Shown here piece by piece: positions 23,924-33,294 of a stretch of DNA of 64,000 bases. The notes below the pieces were generated by a model. It saw only the letters and a list, made by a program, of their open reading frames with translations, was not told where the DNA came from and searched no databases. The first letter of the stretch is position 1, and each line of letters begins with the position of its first letter. The stretch covers positions 1,922,001 through 1,986,000 of the forward strand of contig JADJRF010000005.1 in assembly GCA_016712355.1 (NCBI GenBank), read 5' to 3'. A program made the position numbers and the translations under genes. This DNA comes from Vampirovibrionales bacterium. GTDB lineage: Bacteria > Cyanobacteriota > Vampirovibrionia > Vampirovibrionales > Vampirovibrionaceae.

Positions 23924-25084
23924 ATGATGCATATCCGCGTTTGGACCTTACCCGATCTCTCCCGGATTCTGACGATTGTGATTCTGGCGATCGCCGTCCT
24001 GGCGTTGATGCTGATGCAGGCCGCCCTGACGCCGCCTCCGGCGCTGGCGGCGCAACTCAAGCTGAAAGACATCGCCCACGTCAAGGGCGTTCGAATTAAT
24101 CAGGTCGTTGGCTACGGACTCGTGGTGGGCCTGCCGCGCACCGGCGATCAGAGCCGATCGACCGTCAACGCCGAATTTAACATGATTCGCAATATGGGAT
24201 CGCGCATGGCGAGCCAGAACGACATCCGCAGCACCAACTCAGCCGCCGTCATCGTCACCGCCGTGATCCCGCCCTTTGCCAAAGAAGGCGAGCAGATTGA
24301 CGTAATGGTTTCCTCTATGGCTGACGCCAAAAGTCTGGAAGGCGGCACGCTTGTTTCAACGCAATTGCTTGCCCCCAACGGCGAAATTATTGCCGTAGCG
24401 CAGGGTGCTGTTTCCACCGGCGGCACGTCCGCCGACGCGGGCGGCTCGTCCAAGCGTACGGCGATTGTTACCACCGGGCGCATCCCACGCGGGGCCATTG
24501 TCGAGCGGGAAATTGTGACGCCGGTCGGCGACGACGCCGGGCTGGATCTGGTGCTGAATCGCACCGACTTCACCATGGCCAACCGGGTGGCCGAAGCCGT
24601 GAGCAAACAACTGGCCCCGGCGCGCGCCGTCGATGGCAGTTCGGTTCGCGTGCAATTGCCTGAGCGTTTTCTGGACGATCGCATTCGCTTTATCGCCCAA
24701 CTGGAAAACATTCATGTGCAATCGATCGATGAGATCGCAAAAGTCGTCGTCAACGAACGCACCGGCACGATCGTCATCGGCAACGGCGTGCGCTTGCTGC
24801 CCTCAGCGGTCGCCCACGGCGGAATTACGGTTTCCGTCAAAACCTCTAACGAAATTTCGCAGCCCGGCGCGCTCAGCCAGGGCGGACAAACCGCCGGCGT
24901 CACCAACAGCGAGATTAATATCGACAAACAGGCGGGCTCGTTGATCGAACTCAACGGCGGCGCCACGCTGGGCGATTTGGTTGCGGCGCTCAACGCCATC
25001 GGCGTGACGCCCAGCGATTTAATCTCGATTCTACAGGCGTTAAAAGCTTCCGGCAGTCTGGAAGCCGATCTGGAGATTATTTAG
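23924..25084 (+). CDS. flgI: Flagellar P-ring protein FlgI
   Basis: Periplasmic ring of the basal body. 386 residues. A long hydrophobic signal region ending PPALA is followed by the family start LKDIAHVKGVRINQVVGYGLVVGLPRTGD. NMGSRMASQNDIRSTNSAAVIVTA and VVVNERTGTIVIGNGVRLLP are diagnostic. It ends with the helix that lines the ring (LVAALNAIGVTPSDLISILQALKASGSL). Seven bases after flgH. Confidence 0.97.
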   Translation: MMHIRVWTLPDLSRILTIVILAIAVLALMLMQAALTPPPALAAQLKLKDIAHVKGVRINQVVGYGLVVGLPRTGDQSRSTVNAEFNMIRNMGSRMASQNDIRSTNSAAVIVTAVIPPFAKEGEQIDVMVSSMADAKSLEGGTLVSTQLLAPNGEIIAVAQGAVSTGGTSADAGGSSKRTAIVTTGRIPRGAIVEREIVTPVGDDAGLDLVLNRTDFTMANRVAEAVSKQLAPARAVDGSSVRVQLPERFLDDRIRFIAQLENIHVQSIDEIAKVVVNERTGTIVIGNGVRLLPSAVAHGGITVSVKTSNEISQPGALSQGGQTAGVTNSEINIDKQAGSLIELNGGATLGDLVAALNAIGVTPSDLISILQALKASGSLEADLEII

Positions 25085-25086
25085 TA

Positions 25087-25518
25087 ATGACCGCCGACAT
25101 CCGCCCCGAAAACCAGTTGCTGCGCCTCCAGCGCGAATTTCTGGCGCCGCCTGACAAGCAGCGCGAAACGCTCAAAAAATCCGCCTTGCAGTTTGAGGGG
25201 ATTTTTATGGAGCAGATGATGGCGGCCATGGACAAGACCATCGACCGCTCGCAATCGATGCTCAGCGGTGGATACGGCGAAGACGTCTTTCGCGGCATGT
25301 TGAACCAGCATCTGGGTCAAATGTCCGCAGAACGCCCCGGCGGCAGCGGATTTGGCCTGGCCCCGGTCATTTATCGCCAAATGGCCGCCGTGCTGGACGC
25401 CGAAAAAACGACGCCCTCGCTGAATCGCCCAGATCAGAAGCCAGATCAGAAGCCAGATCAGAAGCCAGATCAGAAGCCAGATCAGAAGCTGGATCAGAAG
25501 CTGGATCAAAAGGGTTAG
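25087..25518 (+). CDS. flgJ: FlgJ-type rod-binding protein without muramidase domain
   Basis: 143 residues. The N-terminal rod-binding domain matches FlgJ (LKKSALQFEGIFMEQMMAAMDKTI, MLSGGYGEDVFRGMLNQHL). The C-terminal muramidase domain of enteric FlgJ is absent. Instead the protein ends with seven tetrapeptide repeats, five PDQK then two LDQK, encoded by a 12-base tandem array. It acts as a rod-assembly scaffold, with hydrolysis probably provided by the SLT protein at 20293. Starts two bases after flgI. Confidence 0.88.
   Translation: MTADIRPENQLLRLQREFLAPPDKQRETLKKSALQFEGIFMEQMMAAMDKTIDRSQSMLSGGYGEDVFRGMLNQHLGQMSAERPGGSGFGLAPVIYRQMAAVLDAEKTTPSLNRPDQKPDQKPDQKPDQKPDQKLDQKLDQKG
25429..25512 (+). 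repeat. 12-base tandem repeat, seven copies, within flgJ
   Basis: Five perfect copies of CCAGATCAGAAG (25429-25488), then CTGGATCAGAAG and CTGGATCAAAAG. The unit is a multiple of three, so copy-number change keeps the frame and lengthens or shortens the C-terminal PDQK tail. Strand slippage is the likely source. Confidence 0.95.
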
Positions 25519-25548
25519 AAACGCCCACGGGCAATCGGGAGTAGTGGG

Positions 25549-25905
25549 ATGACGATTTCATCGGTTACAGGATCCGCCTCGCAGGCCGCCACGGTCGCCT
25601 CGTCGTCGATGCGCCTGCGTCTGCGTCAGACGCTCCCTATGCAGGAGCGCCCTCAGAACGCGCAAACCGCTGCGCCGTCTTCGCCTCAGGTCTGGAATCC
25701 GCCGCCGCTCTCTACAGAACGTCATCCGGAGCGCAATGCCCTTCAAAGCGAGGCGCTCGCCGGATCGGGCCGCGATCCCTCAGAAGCCTTGTTCCGCGAA
25801 GTGAGCGCGCTGGCCGAAACGCTCGGTTACGTCGGTCTGACCCGCACGGCGCTGTCACGCGCCATGGCGCAAGGCGGCAGCCTGCTGGCCGATTATCGCG
25901 CCTGA
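25549..25905 (+). CDS. Hypothetical protein at the flgM position
   Basis: 118 residues between flgJ and flgN. The N-terminal half is Ser/Ala/Pro/Gln-rich and disordered; the C-terminal 45 residues are predicted helical (ALFREVSALAETLGYVGLTRTALSRAM). GGGAGTAGTGGG precedes the ATG. FlgM, the anti-sigma-28 factor, is small, disordered and commonly encoded here, but I cannot see the FlgM C-terminal signature. I therefore only note the position. Nothing else recognisable. Confidence 0.7.
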   Translation: MTISSVTGSASQAATVASSSMRLRLRQTLPMQERPQNAQTAAPSSPQVWNPPPLSTERHPERNALQSEALAGSGRDPSEALFREVSALAETLGYVGLTRTALSRAMAQGGSLLADYRA

Positions 25906-25933
25906 ATCTTGTCCCGCTACAGGAGCCCTTCTC

Positions 25934-26485
25934 ATGAATCCTTCTTTTTCGGACCCCACGCCGGTAGACGCGACGCCCGCCGCCGCGACGCCGCCCAACG
26001 CCGCCAATGTCCGCCGCTTTCTCGCCAAGCGTCTGACGCTGTATCGCCAGACGTCCGAACGTCTGGGCGTTAAGCAACGCGCATTAATTGACGGCGATAT
26101 GCAACAACTGGAAGCCGTCGACGCGGATCTTCAGGCGCTTGACGCGCAGATTGCCGCGCTCGAAGCGGAACGCCGGGCAGAATTAAATCAATCCGGAGAA
26201 AATTCGCATACGCCGCTGTCGCAAACGCTGGCGCAGCTCCCCCCGCACGAAGCGCGACCCTTGAACGAGATGCGCCGCGAACTGCTGCGCGAGATAGAAA
26301 GCGCGCAACTGCGCCACGAACGCGTTCAATCGCTCTTGCAGACCTCTATCCAGTGGGTAAGCGGCACGATTGACGCCATTGCCCAGCGGTTGATTCCCGA
26401 AGGCGGGGCTTATGATCGCCGGGGGCAGCGTCCGGGGGCCGTTCGCGTTTCCGAACAGGCATCTACCATTCGCCGCGAAATATAG
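25934..26485 (+). CDS. flgN: FlgN-like flagellar export chaperone
   Basis: 183 residues. A disordered N-terminus is followed by long alpha helices: LAKRLTLYRQTSERLGVKQRALIDGD, then a Glu/Ala/Gln-rich coiled-coil stretch and RRELLREIESAQLRHERVQSLL. This is the pattern of FlgN, the chaperone of FlgK and FlgL. Its place 30 bases before flgK supports this. A clear ACAGGAG ribosome site precedes the ATG. Confidence 0.78.
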   Translation: MNPSFSDPTPVDATPAAATPPNAANVRRFLAKRLTLYRQTSERLGVKQRALIDGDMQQLEAVDADLQALDAQIAALEAERRAELNQSGENSHTPLSQTLAQLPPHEARPLNEMRRELLREIESAQLRHERVQSLLQTSIQWVSGTIDAIAQRLIPEGGAYDRRGQRPGAVRVSEQASTIRREI

Positions 26486-26515
26486 GCGTTTGCGCCGAAG
26501 AGAGGGGATTCTGGG

Positions 26516-28036
26516 ATGATAACGCCCGCGTTTTTCGGATTCTACACCTCGCATCGCGCCTTGCTGGCGACGCAGATGGCGTTGAATACCGTCAATCACA
26601 ACATTTCCAACTCCAACACGCCCGGCTACAGCCGTCAGCGTCTGAATCTCGAAGCCTTTGACGCTTACGCCAGCCCCGTTCAACTGGGGCAGGATCTCCG
26701 CTCGGGGCAAGTCGGCCAGGGCGTGCAGGTCGTCGACATCAAGCGGATTCGCGACGCGTTTATCGACATCCAGTACCGCGCAGAAAGCGGCATTCAGGGA
26801 TATAACGCCAGCTTCCGCGACGCCTTGCAACAGCTGGAAGGCATCGCGGCTGAACCATCGAAATCGGCGATTAACGGCTCGATTCAAAAATTCTTCGACG
26901 CCGCGCAAGAACTCAGCATTAATCCACAAAGCCAGGCTGTGCGCGCAGATTTTATTCAGCACGCGGTGGATATTCTGACGGTCTTCCAGCAGGAAGCCAA
27001 TCAGCTGGCAACGCTTCAACGCAATATGGTAGGCGACCCCGCCGTGCCGGGCAGCTTTACGACGAGTCAACTGGCCATTAACGTCACCGAAGTGAATAAC
27101 AAGCTGGCCGAACTGGCGCGTTATAACCAGGAGATTCTGACCGTCAAGGCGTCCGGCGCATCGCCTAACGACCTGCTCGACAAACGCGATAATACGCTGG
27201 ATGCGCTCTCCAAACTCGTGGATATCACCACGCAGGAGACCTCCAACGGACAGATGGCCGTCTCCATTGCCGGACAATTAATGGTGCGCGGCGGGACCGT
27301 GCTCGACACGCTGCAAGTCGTCGCCAACGCCGGACCCATCCCGGATCCCGAAAACGAACCGTCGTTGGTGCGCACGGCCGTCTCGGGCGTCGATATCCTG
27401 AATGCGCCGGTTAACGCCGTACAATACGGGGGCATCAAGGGCATTGTGGATGCGGCGGGCCGAAGCGCCACGCAATCCACCGTGCGCGGCATGCTGGAAG
27501 ATATCGATAATCTGCTGGATACGCTCGCCTCGCAGGTCAACGCTCTGCAGACCACGGGCCGGGATCTCAACGGGAACGTACAGGCGGGCGAACCGCTGTT
27601 TAATCTGACAGCAGGCGCGGGACTCAATATTTTCCGTTATCGCGTTAATCCCAATATTATTCAGGATCCTTCTCTGGTTGCAGCGGCAGAAGGGCCGCCT
27701 AACCCGTTTCTGGGCGCGGGCGACGGGAGTAATGCGCTGGCCATGGCCCAACTGCGCGATGGCGCGTATGCGGCGCTGGGCAATACCAGCTTTGTTGAAT
27801 TCTATAACGGCGTGGTGTCCAGTCTCGGGATTGACGCCCGCACCTTCGAAAACCGCAACGACAGTCAGGATTCCGTTGTCAAGGCGCTGGATCAGCGCCG
27901 TCAATCGGTTTCCGGGGTTAACGAGAGCGAGGAGCTTTCGGACCTGATTCGCTTCCAGCGCGCGTTTGAAGCCTCCTCCAAAACCATGCAGGTCTTCAAT
28001 GAAGTGACGCAAACCATCCTGAATATGGTCAATTAG
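26516..28036 (+). CDS. flgK: Flagellar hook-filament junction protein FlgK
   Basis: HAP1, first junction protein between hook and filament. 506 residues. N-terminal TQMALNTVNHNISNSNTPGYSRQR and C-terminal heptads (SGVNESEELSDLIRFQRAFEASSKTMQVFNEV) are the family's paired helices. The middle holds LDKRDNTLDALSKLVDI, also typical. It follows flgN and precedes flgL, the normal order. Confidence 0.95.
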   Translation: MITPAFFGFYTSHRALLATQMALNTVNHNISNSNTPGYSRQRLNLEAFDAYASPVQLGQDLRSGQVGQGVQVVDIKRIRDAFIDIQYRAESGIQGYNASFRDALQQLEGIAAEPSKSAINGSIQKFFDAAQELSINPQSQAVRADFIQHAVDILTVFQQEANQLATLQRNMVGDPAVPGSFTTSQLAINVTEVNNKLAELARYNQEILTVKASGASPNDLLDKRDNTLDALSKLVDITTQETSNGQMAVSIAGQLMVRGGTVLDTLQVVANAGPIPDPENEPSLVRTAVSGVDILNAPVNAVQYGGIKGIVDAAGRSATQSTVRGMLEDIDNLLDTLASQVNALQTTGRDLNGNVQAGEPLFNLTAGAGLNIFRYRVNPNIIQDPSLVAAAEGPPNPFLGAGDGSNALAMAQLRDGAYAALGNTSFVEFYNGVVSSLGIDARTFENRNDSQDSVVKALDQRRQSVSGVNESEELSDLIRFQRAFEASSKTMQVFNEVTQTILNMVN

Positions 28037-28084
28037 CTCTCATGACCCAGGCGCGCCGACTGTAAACCAAGAGGATTTCTCCCC

Positions 28085-29044
28085 ATGAGTATTAATCGCA
28101 TCTCAAATGGCTTTATGACCAGCCAGTCCGTCGGATTCATGAATCAAAACATGCTCTTGCTCTCGCGCCTGCAAGAGAAGCTGGCCTCTGGCAATAATAT
28201 TAATCACCCTTCAGATGATCCGGTCGGCCTGACCAAAATTCTCGATTTAACCAACACCCTGTCGACCGATGAGCGCTACGCGCGCAATATCCAGGGCGCG
28301 CAATCCGAAACCCAGGTCGCCGATTCGGCGCTTTCGAGCATGACGGAACTGCTGCACCGGGCAAAAGATCTGGCGATTCAGGGCGCCAATGTGACGACCA
28401 GCCAAACCGGACGCAATGCGCTGGCGCAGGAAATTGACGGTATCATTAACCAGTTGGTGCAACTGGGTAATACCAGTATCGGCGGTAAATATATTTTCGG
28501 CGGCAAGCGCACCGACGCCCCTCCCTTCGACCGCCCGCCGGGAAGCGATGACATCAACTATAGCGGCAATTTACCCACCGATAACTGGCGCCGGACGATT
28601 GAAATCTCCAAAGGCGTCACAGTGGACGTGAATCTTAACGGCCAGTCGATTCTGGGCAACGTCCAGACGCTGGCCCCGGCGCCGCTTCCGCCAACGTTTT
28701 CGCCGGGATCGGGCGGGGTTTTCAAGACGCTGGTCGAACTTAAACTGGACTTACTCGGGGGCAATACCACTGAAATCCGTCAACGGCTCGACGAAATGGA
28801 TGTCAATCTCGATCAGGTGCTGGCGCAACAGGCCACGGTCGGAGCGAGCGCCAATCGGCTGGATTTAACCGCCAAGCGTATCGAAGAGCGTCAGGGTATT
28901 CTGACCCAGCAATACGCGGATATTCAGAACATCGACGCCGCCAAATTAATCTCAGATCTCAACGCCATGGAAAACACCTTCCAGACCTCGCTTGGCGTGA
29001 CCGCGCGGGTCTTGCAGCCCAGCCTGCTGAATTATCTGCGATAA
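28085..29044 (+). CDS. flgL: Flagellar hook-filament junction protein FlgL
   Basis: HAP3, flagellin-like junction protein. 319 residues. N-terminal flagellin motif LLSRLQEKLASGNNINHPSDDP, ADSALSSMTELLHRAKDLAIQGAN, and KYIFGGKRTDAPPF (typical of FlgL). The C-terminal helix holds ANRLDLTAKRIEERQGILTQQYADIQNIDAAKLISDL. AAGAGGATTT precedes the ATG. Last gene of the flagellar run; flagellin is not in this window. Confidence 0.94.
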   Translation: MSINRISNGFMTSQSVGFMNQNMLLLSRLQEKLASGNNINHPSDDPVGLTKILDLTNTLSTDERYARNIQGAQSETQVADSALSSMTELLHRAKDLAIQGANVTTSQTGRNALAQEIDGIINQLVQLGNTSIGGKYIFGGKRTDAPPFDRPPGSDDINYSGNLPTDNWRRTIEISKGVTVDVNLNGQSILGNVQTLAPAPLPPTFSPGSGGVFKTLVELKLDLLGGNTTEIRQRLDEMDVNLDQVLAQQATVGASANRLDLTAKRIEERQGILTQQYADIQNIDAAKLISDLNAMENTFQTSLGVTARVLQPSLLNYLR

Positions 29045-29069
29045 TCGCTTACGCGCGTTCTACTGGTCG

Positions 29070-30167
29070 TTAAATCAGCAGCATGCAGTCGCCATAGCTG
29101 TAGAAGCGATAGCTTTGAGCGATGGCCTCGTGATAGGCCGCCAGAATCCGATCCCGCCCGGCGAAGGCGCTGACGAGCATCAGCAGCGTGGTTTGCGGCA
29201 GATGAAAATTCGTCAGCATGGCATCGACCGTCTGAAACGTAAACCCCGGATGAATAAACAGCTCGCTCCAGCCCGCTTCGGCGACGATGCGGCCGCCATG
29301 GCGGCTTGCGACCGTCTCCAGGGTCTTGGTCACGGTGGTGCCAATGGCAACGACGCGGCCTCCCCGGGCGCGCGTCGCTTCAATCGCCTGTGCGGCTTGC
29401 GGAGAAACGTCGTAATGCTCGGGATCCATGCGATGTTGCGTAATATCGTCGCTGGTGACGTGACGAAACGTACCGCTGCTGACCGCCAGCGTGATCTCTG
29501 TTATCTCAACGCCGCGCGTTCTCAACGCGGCCAGCGTTTTTTCGGTGAAGTGCAGCCCGGCGGTGGGGGCCGCCTGCGCGCCGGGCGCCTTGGCGAAGAT
29601 CGTCTGATAGGTCTGGGCGTCGGCGGCTTCCGCTTCGCGGCGCAGGTAAGGCGGAATCGGAATCTGGCCGACGCGGGCCATTAGCGCATACACGCCGGAT
29701 TCTGTTTCAGAAGAAAATTCTTCGCCCAGATCGACGCGCACCCGTACGCGGCCTTCTTCAGCGCGGGAAACCACGGTCAACGTCGCGGCGCTGGCGTTCA
29801 GAACAATACGGGTTCCCGGCGCAAGCTTGCGCGCGGGCCGCGCCATCGCTTCCCAGACTAACGGATCCTCATTCCCCCCAGCCGGATGCAGCATCAGGAC
29901 TTCCACGCGTCCGCTAAAGCCCTCGCGATGCCCGATTAGCCGCGACGGCAGCACGCGCGTATTATTGAGAACCACCAGATCGCCGGGCGCCAGCAACTGG
30001 GGCAGCTCCTCAAAACGTCGATGCGCCATTTCCCCGCTGGCGCGCCCCAGCGTCAGCATCCGGCTCTGATCGCGTTCAGGCAGCGGATAACGCGCAATCA
30101 GCGACTCGGGCAGCGGGTAGTCGTAAGCGCTGAGACGCAGGGTCCCGGCAGACGGCGACAAAGACAT
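29070..30167 (-). CDS. queA: S-adenosylmethionine:tRNA ribosyltransferase-isomerase QueA
   Basis: Transfers the ribosyl group of SAM to preQ1 at tRNA position 34 to make epoxyqueuosine. 365 residues. Signature stretches: YDYPLPESLIARYPLPERDQSR, LVVLNNTRVLPSRL, PTAGLHFTE, and the closing LMLVSAFAGRDRILAAYHEAI. Starts six bases after the DUF2993 gene and is the last gene of a four-gene minus-strand operon (trxB-era-DUF2993-queA). Confidence 0.97.
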   Translation of the reverse strand: MSLSPSAGTLRLSAYDYPLPESLIARYPLPERDQSRMLTLGRASGEMAHRRFEELPQLLAPGDLVVLNNTRVLPSRLIGHREGFSGRVEVLMLHPAGGNEDPLVWEAMARPARKLAPGTRIVLNASAATLTVVSRAEEGRVRVRVDLGEEFSSETESGVYALMARVGQIPIPPYLRREAEAADAQTYQTIFAKAPGAQAAPTAGLHFTEKTLAALRTRGVEITEITLAVSSGTFRHVTSDDITQHRMDPEHYDVSPQAAQAIEATRARGGRVVAIGTTVTKTLETVASRHGGRIVAEAGWSELFIHPGFTFQTVDAMLTNFHLPQTTLLMLVSAFAGRDRILAAYHEAIAQSYRFYSYGDCMLLI

Positions 30168-30173
30168 AAGGCG

Positions 30174-31031
30174 TCAGTTTTTACCGAAGCTGAGACGCGT
30201 CAGCGACGCTGTGCCGTCTATACGAATCAGTTTGCGACCAAACGTCAGGCGCTCGGCGCGGACCTGAAAGTCATCCTTGCCCAGACGTTCTATATCGATC
30301 GCCTTGTTCAGCTCTTTTTCGATGGTCCGCGAGACGTCCACCGGCAGGGCGGCCTGACTGGCGGTAACGGCGAGATCGCGAAACGCCAGCTTGCCGTTAT
30401 TGACGCCCAGTTTGCCGTCGAGCTGCATAGGCGCGGCCACGGCCTGACCCACCACCACGGTGAGATTCATCTGCGCCGCATCCTTGCCGCGCAGAGTCAG
30501 CGACGGATTCGAAAGCGTCACCAGCTTCACGCCCGCCGTCTTCCTGGCAATGGCGTTTTCCAGCTTCTCGATGGTTTTGGGATTCGAGAAAAACGCGTTG
30601 AGATTGTCTTCGGATAAGGTCAGATGCACATCCGCCGTCACGGGCTGGGTGAGCAAAAAGCGCTGATGGTTCAGCAATTCCATCGGGTCAAACGAAAATC
30701 CGCGCGTCACCAGCGCCAGTTCGTCCACTTTCAGGTTATTGTCGAAGTAGCCCGACTGCATCGTGGCCCGCAGGCTGTTGAGCGCGCCGTTGCGGAAATC
30801 CACGCCCTGAGCCTCAAGTTTCAGCCGGCCGACCGAGCGCGAGGCGAAACGGGCGTCTTCGATATCCAGCGTAATCGCCTTGGCCGACGTGTTGGGCAGA
30901 TCCACCATCGACGCGCTGCCCGCGTTCAGCGGGGTCACGCCCTCAGCGAAGACAAGACCCTGAAGGCAGAACAGGGCCGAAAGGGCGATGATCGACGCAC
31001 GGCGGGGCGACAGAGTCAAACGAACGGTCAT
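30174..31031 (-). CDS. Secreted DUF2993 (LmeA-like) protein
   Basis: 285 residues from the ATG at 31031, chosen because AAGAGGAG stands nine bases upstream; longer readings to 31139 add an unlikely Arg-rich stretch. A signal peptide (ASIIALSALFCLQGLVFAEG) leads to a DUF2993-type domain with repeated beta strands: LEAQGVDFRNGALNSL..., the LTLSEDNLNAFF segment, and LTFGRKLIRIDGTASL. DUF2993 proteins are common in cyanobacteria; the mycobacterial LmeA binds phospholipid. A lipid-binding envelope role is inferred. Confidence 0.8.
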   Translation of the reverse strand: MTVRLTLSPRRASIIALSALFCLQGLVFAEGVTPLNAGSASMVDLPNTSAKAITLDIEDARFASRSVGRLKLEAQGVDFRNGALNSLRATMQSGYFDNNLKVDELALVTRGFSFDPMELLNHQRFLLTQPVTADVHLTLSEDNLNAFFSNPKTIEKLENAIARKTAGVKLVTLSNPSLTLRGKDAAQMNLTVVVGQAVAAPMQLDGKLGVNNGKLAFRDLAVTASQAALPVDVSRTIEKELNKAIDIERLGKDDFQVRAERLTFGRKLIRIDGTASLTRLSFGKN

Positions 31032-31155
31032 GGCAAATCTCCTCTTGGGGGCGGAACGAGACCGGGCAATGCGCCGGACAAGGCATCGGACGCTTGCGCC
31101 TGAATGGACAGGCCGGTATTGTACTGGAAGCGCGCGCATAAAACCAATCTGCGGG

Positions 31156-32073
31156 TCATTGGCCCTGAGGCGGCGCCAGTCCCAGCGATTGCAGAAACTT
31201 GGGGTCTTTGCGCCAATTCTTGCGGACTTTGACCGTCAGGCCGACAAACACCGGCCCGTCCATCAGCGATTCCAGATCCTGACGCGCCGCCGCGCCAATG
31301 GCTTTAATCATCGAACCGCCGGCCCCAATCAGAATGCCTTTTTGAGACGTCTGATCGACGACAAGGGTCGCGTCAATACGCGTGATATCCGCTGTTTCCT
31401 CGAAACGATCCAGGCACACGGCTACGCTGTGCGGAATCTCATCGCGCGTCAGCAGCAAAGCCTTCTCGCGGATGGTTTCGGCGGCCATCTCGCGCAGGCG
31501 CTGATCGGTCAGCGCGTCGGCGTCGTAGTAGCGCGGGCCTTCGGGCATCCAGCGCAACAGGCGATCGGCGATGCGATCGGTGCGCTTGCCCGTGTGAGCG
31601 GACACCATCAGCGCATCTACGGAATCCGGCCTGTCCGCGAACAGGCGCAGATAGGCCGCCCGTCGCGCCGCGCGCTGTTCTTCGGAGCCCTTGAGCAGGT
31701 CGCTCTTGTTCAGCAGCAGCAAGATCGGCTTGCCGGCCTTGAGCGCCTGTTCACACACCCATGCATCGCCTTTGCCCGGCGCCTGAGAGGCGTCAACCAC
31801 CACGGCGATGGCGTCCGCGTCGGCCAGCGCGGCGCTCGCCTCATCGCAAAGATACTTGCCCAGGGAATCCAGCGGCTTGGAGAACCCCGGCGTATCCAGA
31901 AAAATTAACTGGCCCTTGTCCAGCGTCACCACGCCCTTGATGCGATGGCGCGTGGTTTGGGCCACCGGCGTCGCGATAGCGATTTTTTCGCCCACCAGAC
32001 GATTCAACAGGGTGGACTTCCCCACGTTGGGCCGTCCGACCAGCGCGATAAACCCTGAGCGAAACTTCGCCAA
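31156..32073 (-). CDS. era: GTPase Era
   Basis: Essential GTPase in 16S rRNA processing and 30S assembly. 305 residues. G1 GRPNVGKST (13-21), G3 DTPGF, G4 NKSD, and a C-terminal KH domain (VDQTSQKGILIGAGGSMIK) ending VRKNWRKDP. The T-loop QTTRHRIKGV is standard. It lies 14 bases after trxB and is followed by the DUF2993 gene. Confidence 0.97.
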   Translation of the reverse strand: MAKFRSGFIALVGRPNVGKSTLLNRLVGEKIAIATPVAQTTRHRIKGVVTLDKGQLIFLDTPGFSKPLDSLGKYLCDEASAALADADAIAVVVDASQAPGKGDAWVCEQALKAGKPILLLLNKSDLLKGSEEQRAARRAAYLRLFADRPDSVDALMVSAHTGKRTDRIADRLLRWMPEGPRYYDADALTDQRLREMAAETIREKALLLTRDEIPHSVAVCLDRFEETADITRIDATLVVDQTSQKGILIGAGGSMIKAIGAAARQDLESLMDGPVFVGLTVKVRKNWRKDPKFLQSLGLAPPQGQ

Positions 32074-32087
32074 GCGCCCGACCGCCT

Positions 32088-33047
32088 TTAGGAGACGGCC
32101 CCGGCGGGCGTCGCGTGGAGGGCTTCAAGATAGCGTTCCGCTTCCATGGCGGCCATGCAGCCGGTCCCCGCTGCGGTAATAGCTTGTCGGTACTTGTGAT
32201 CGGCGACGTCGCCACAGGCGAATACGCCTTCGATTTCCGTACTGGCGGAACCCGGCGTGACCACGAGATAACCCGCCTGATCCAGCGTGAGCTTGCCCTG
32301 AAACAACTCGGTGTTGGGCTTATGCCCGATGGCGACAAAGACGCCCTGAGTAGCGACTTCGCGCTCTTCACCGCTCACCGTGTCGCGGATGCGGGCGGCA
32401 TGCACGCCGTTTTCTTTTGAACCCAGAATATCGACGACCTGCGCGTTCCACAGAAAGTCAATTTTAGGGTTGCCCATGGCCCGATCGCGCATGATTTTAC
32501 TCGCCCGCAGCTCGTCGCGCCGATGCACGACCGTCACGCGAGAACAGAAGCGGGTCAGAAAATTGGCTTCTTCCAGCGCCGTATCGCCGCCGCCAACGAT
32601 CAGCACGTCTTTGCCGCGAAAGAAAAAGCCGTCGCAGGTCGCGCAGGCCGACACCCCATGGCCCATCAGCGCCTGTTCGGCGGGAATGCCGAGCCAGCGG
32701 GCGGAGGCGCCGGTGGCGATAATGAGCGCGTCGGCTTCGTAGCGGGCCTCGTCGGTTTGCACGACAAAGGGGCGGGCGCCCAGCTCGACGCTTTCCACGG
32801 TCTCATGGCGAATCACCGTTCCAAAGCGTTCGGCCTGGGCCTTGAACTTGTCCATCAGGTCCGGCCCCAGAATCCCTTCGGGGAAGCCGGGGAAGTTTTC
32901 AACATCGGTCGTAATCGTGAGCTGTCCGCCAGGCTGAAGTCCTGAAATCATCAGGGGCGCCAGATTCGCGCGCGCCGCATACAAAGCCGCCGTATACCCG
33001 GCAGGGCCCGAGCCAATGATAAGCACCTGATGACGAGAGGCCGACAT
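32088..33047 (-). CDS. trxB: Thioredoxin reductase
   Basis: FAD enzyme that reduces thioredoxin with NADPH. 319 residues from the ATG at 33047, which has AAAGGAG eight bases upstream; a longer frame to 33104 adds an unrelated lead. FAD motif GSGPAG (12-17), redox pair Cys135/Cys138 in ACATCDG, NADPH motif [20 protein letters not shown], and the C-terminal [15 protein letters not shown]. First gene of its operon. Confidence 0.97.
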   Translation of the reverse strand: MSASRHQVLIIGSGPAGYTAALYAARANLAPLMISGLQPGGQLTITTDVENFPGFPEGILGPDLMDKFKAQAERFGTVIRHETVESVELGARPFVVQTDEARYEADALIIATGASARWLGIPAEQALMGHGVSACATCDGFFFRGKDVLIVGGGDTALEEANFLTRFCSRVTVVHRRDELRASKIMRDRAMGNPKIDFLWNAQVVDILGSKENGVHAARIRDTVSGEEREVATQGVFVAIGHKPNTELFQGKLTLDQAGYLVVTPGSASTEIEGVFACGDVADHKYRQAITAAGTGCMAAMEAERYLEALHATPAGAVS

Positions 33048-33195
33048 GGCGAAAAACTCCTTTCGTGAGTGGATATAACCCGACGCCGCCCGAGCCGCCA
33101 TCAAACGTCAGCAAGGGGCGAGAAAACGTCGCTGGAATCATAGCACGAGCCCGCGCGCCCTATCACGGGCGATGCGCGCATCGGGCGGTTACATC

Positions 33196-33223
33196 TCAAG
33201 TTTTCTTCTATAATGGTCGATAG
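33196..33223 (+). promoter_or_regulatory. Promoter region of the EAL-HDOD gene, with possible sigma-28 overlap
   Basis: A perfect TATAAT lies at 33209-33214 without a clear -35. Overlapping it, TCAAGTTT (33196-33203), 12 bases, and GTCGATAG (33216-33223) resemble the sigma-28 consensus (7 of 8 and 6 of 8, spacer one base long). Which element is used cannot be told by eye. Confidence 0.35.
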
Positions 33224-33294
33224 GGATCATGCGAGAGTCATGCGTCTGTCTCCCACCGGATAACAGGCGCGTTTAAAGCAGGATAGGGTTCCGC

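Noticed and set aside
25081..25509. Minus-strand frames with Leu/Ile/Trp or Ser/Asp repeats opposite flgJ
   Set aside because: Artefact of translating the 12-base tandem array on the other strand.
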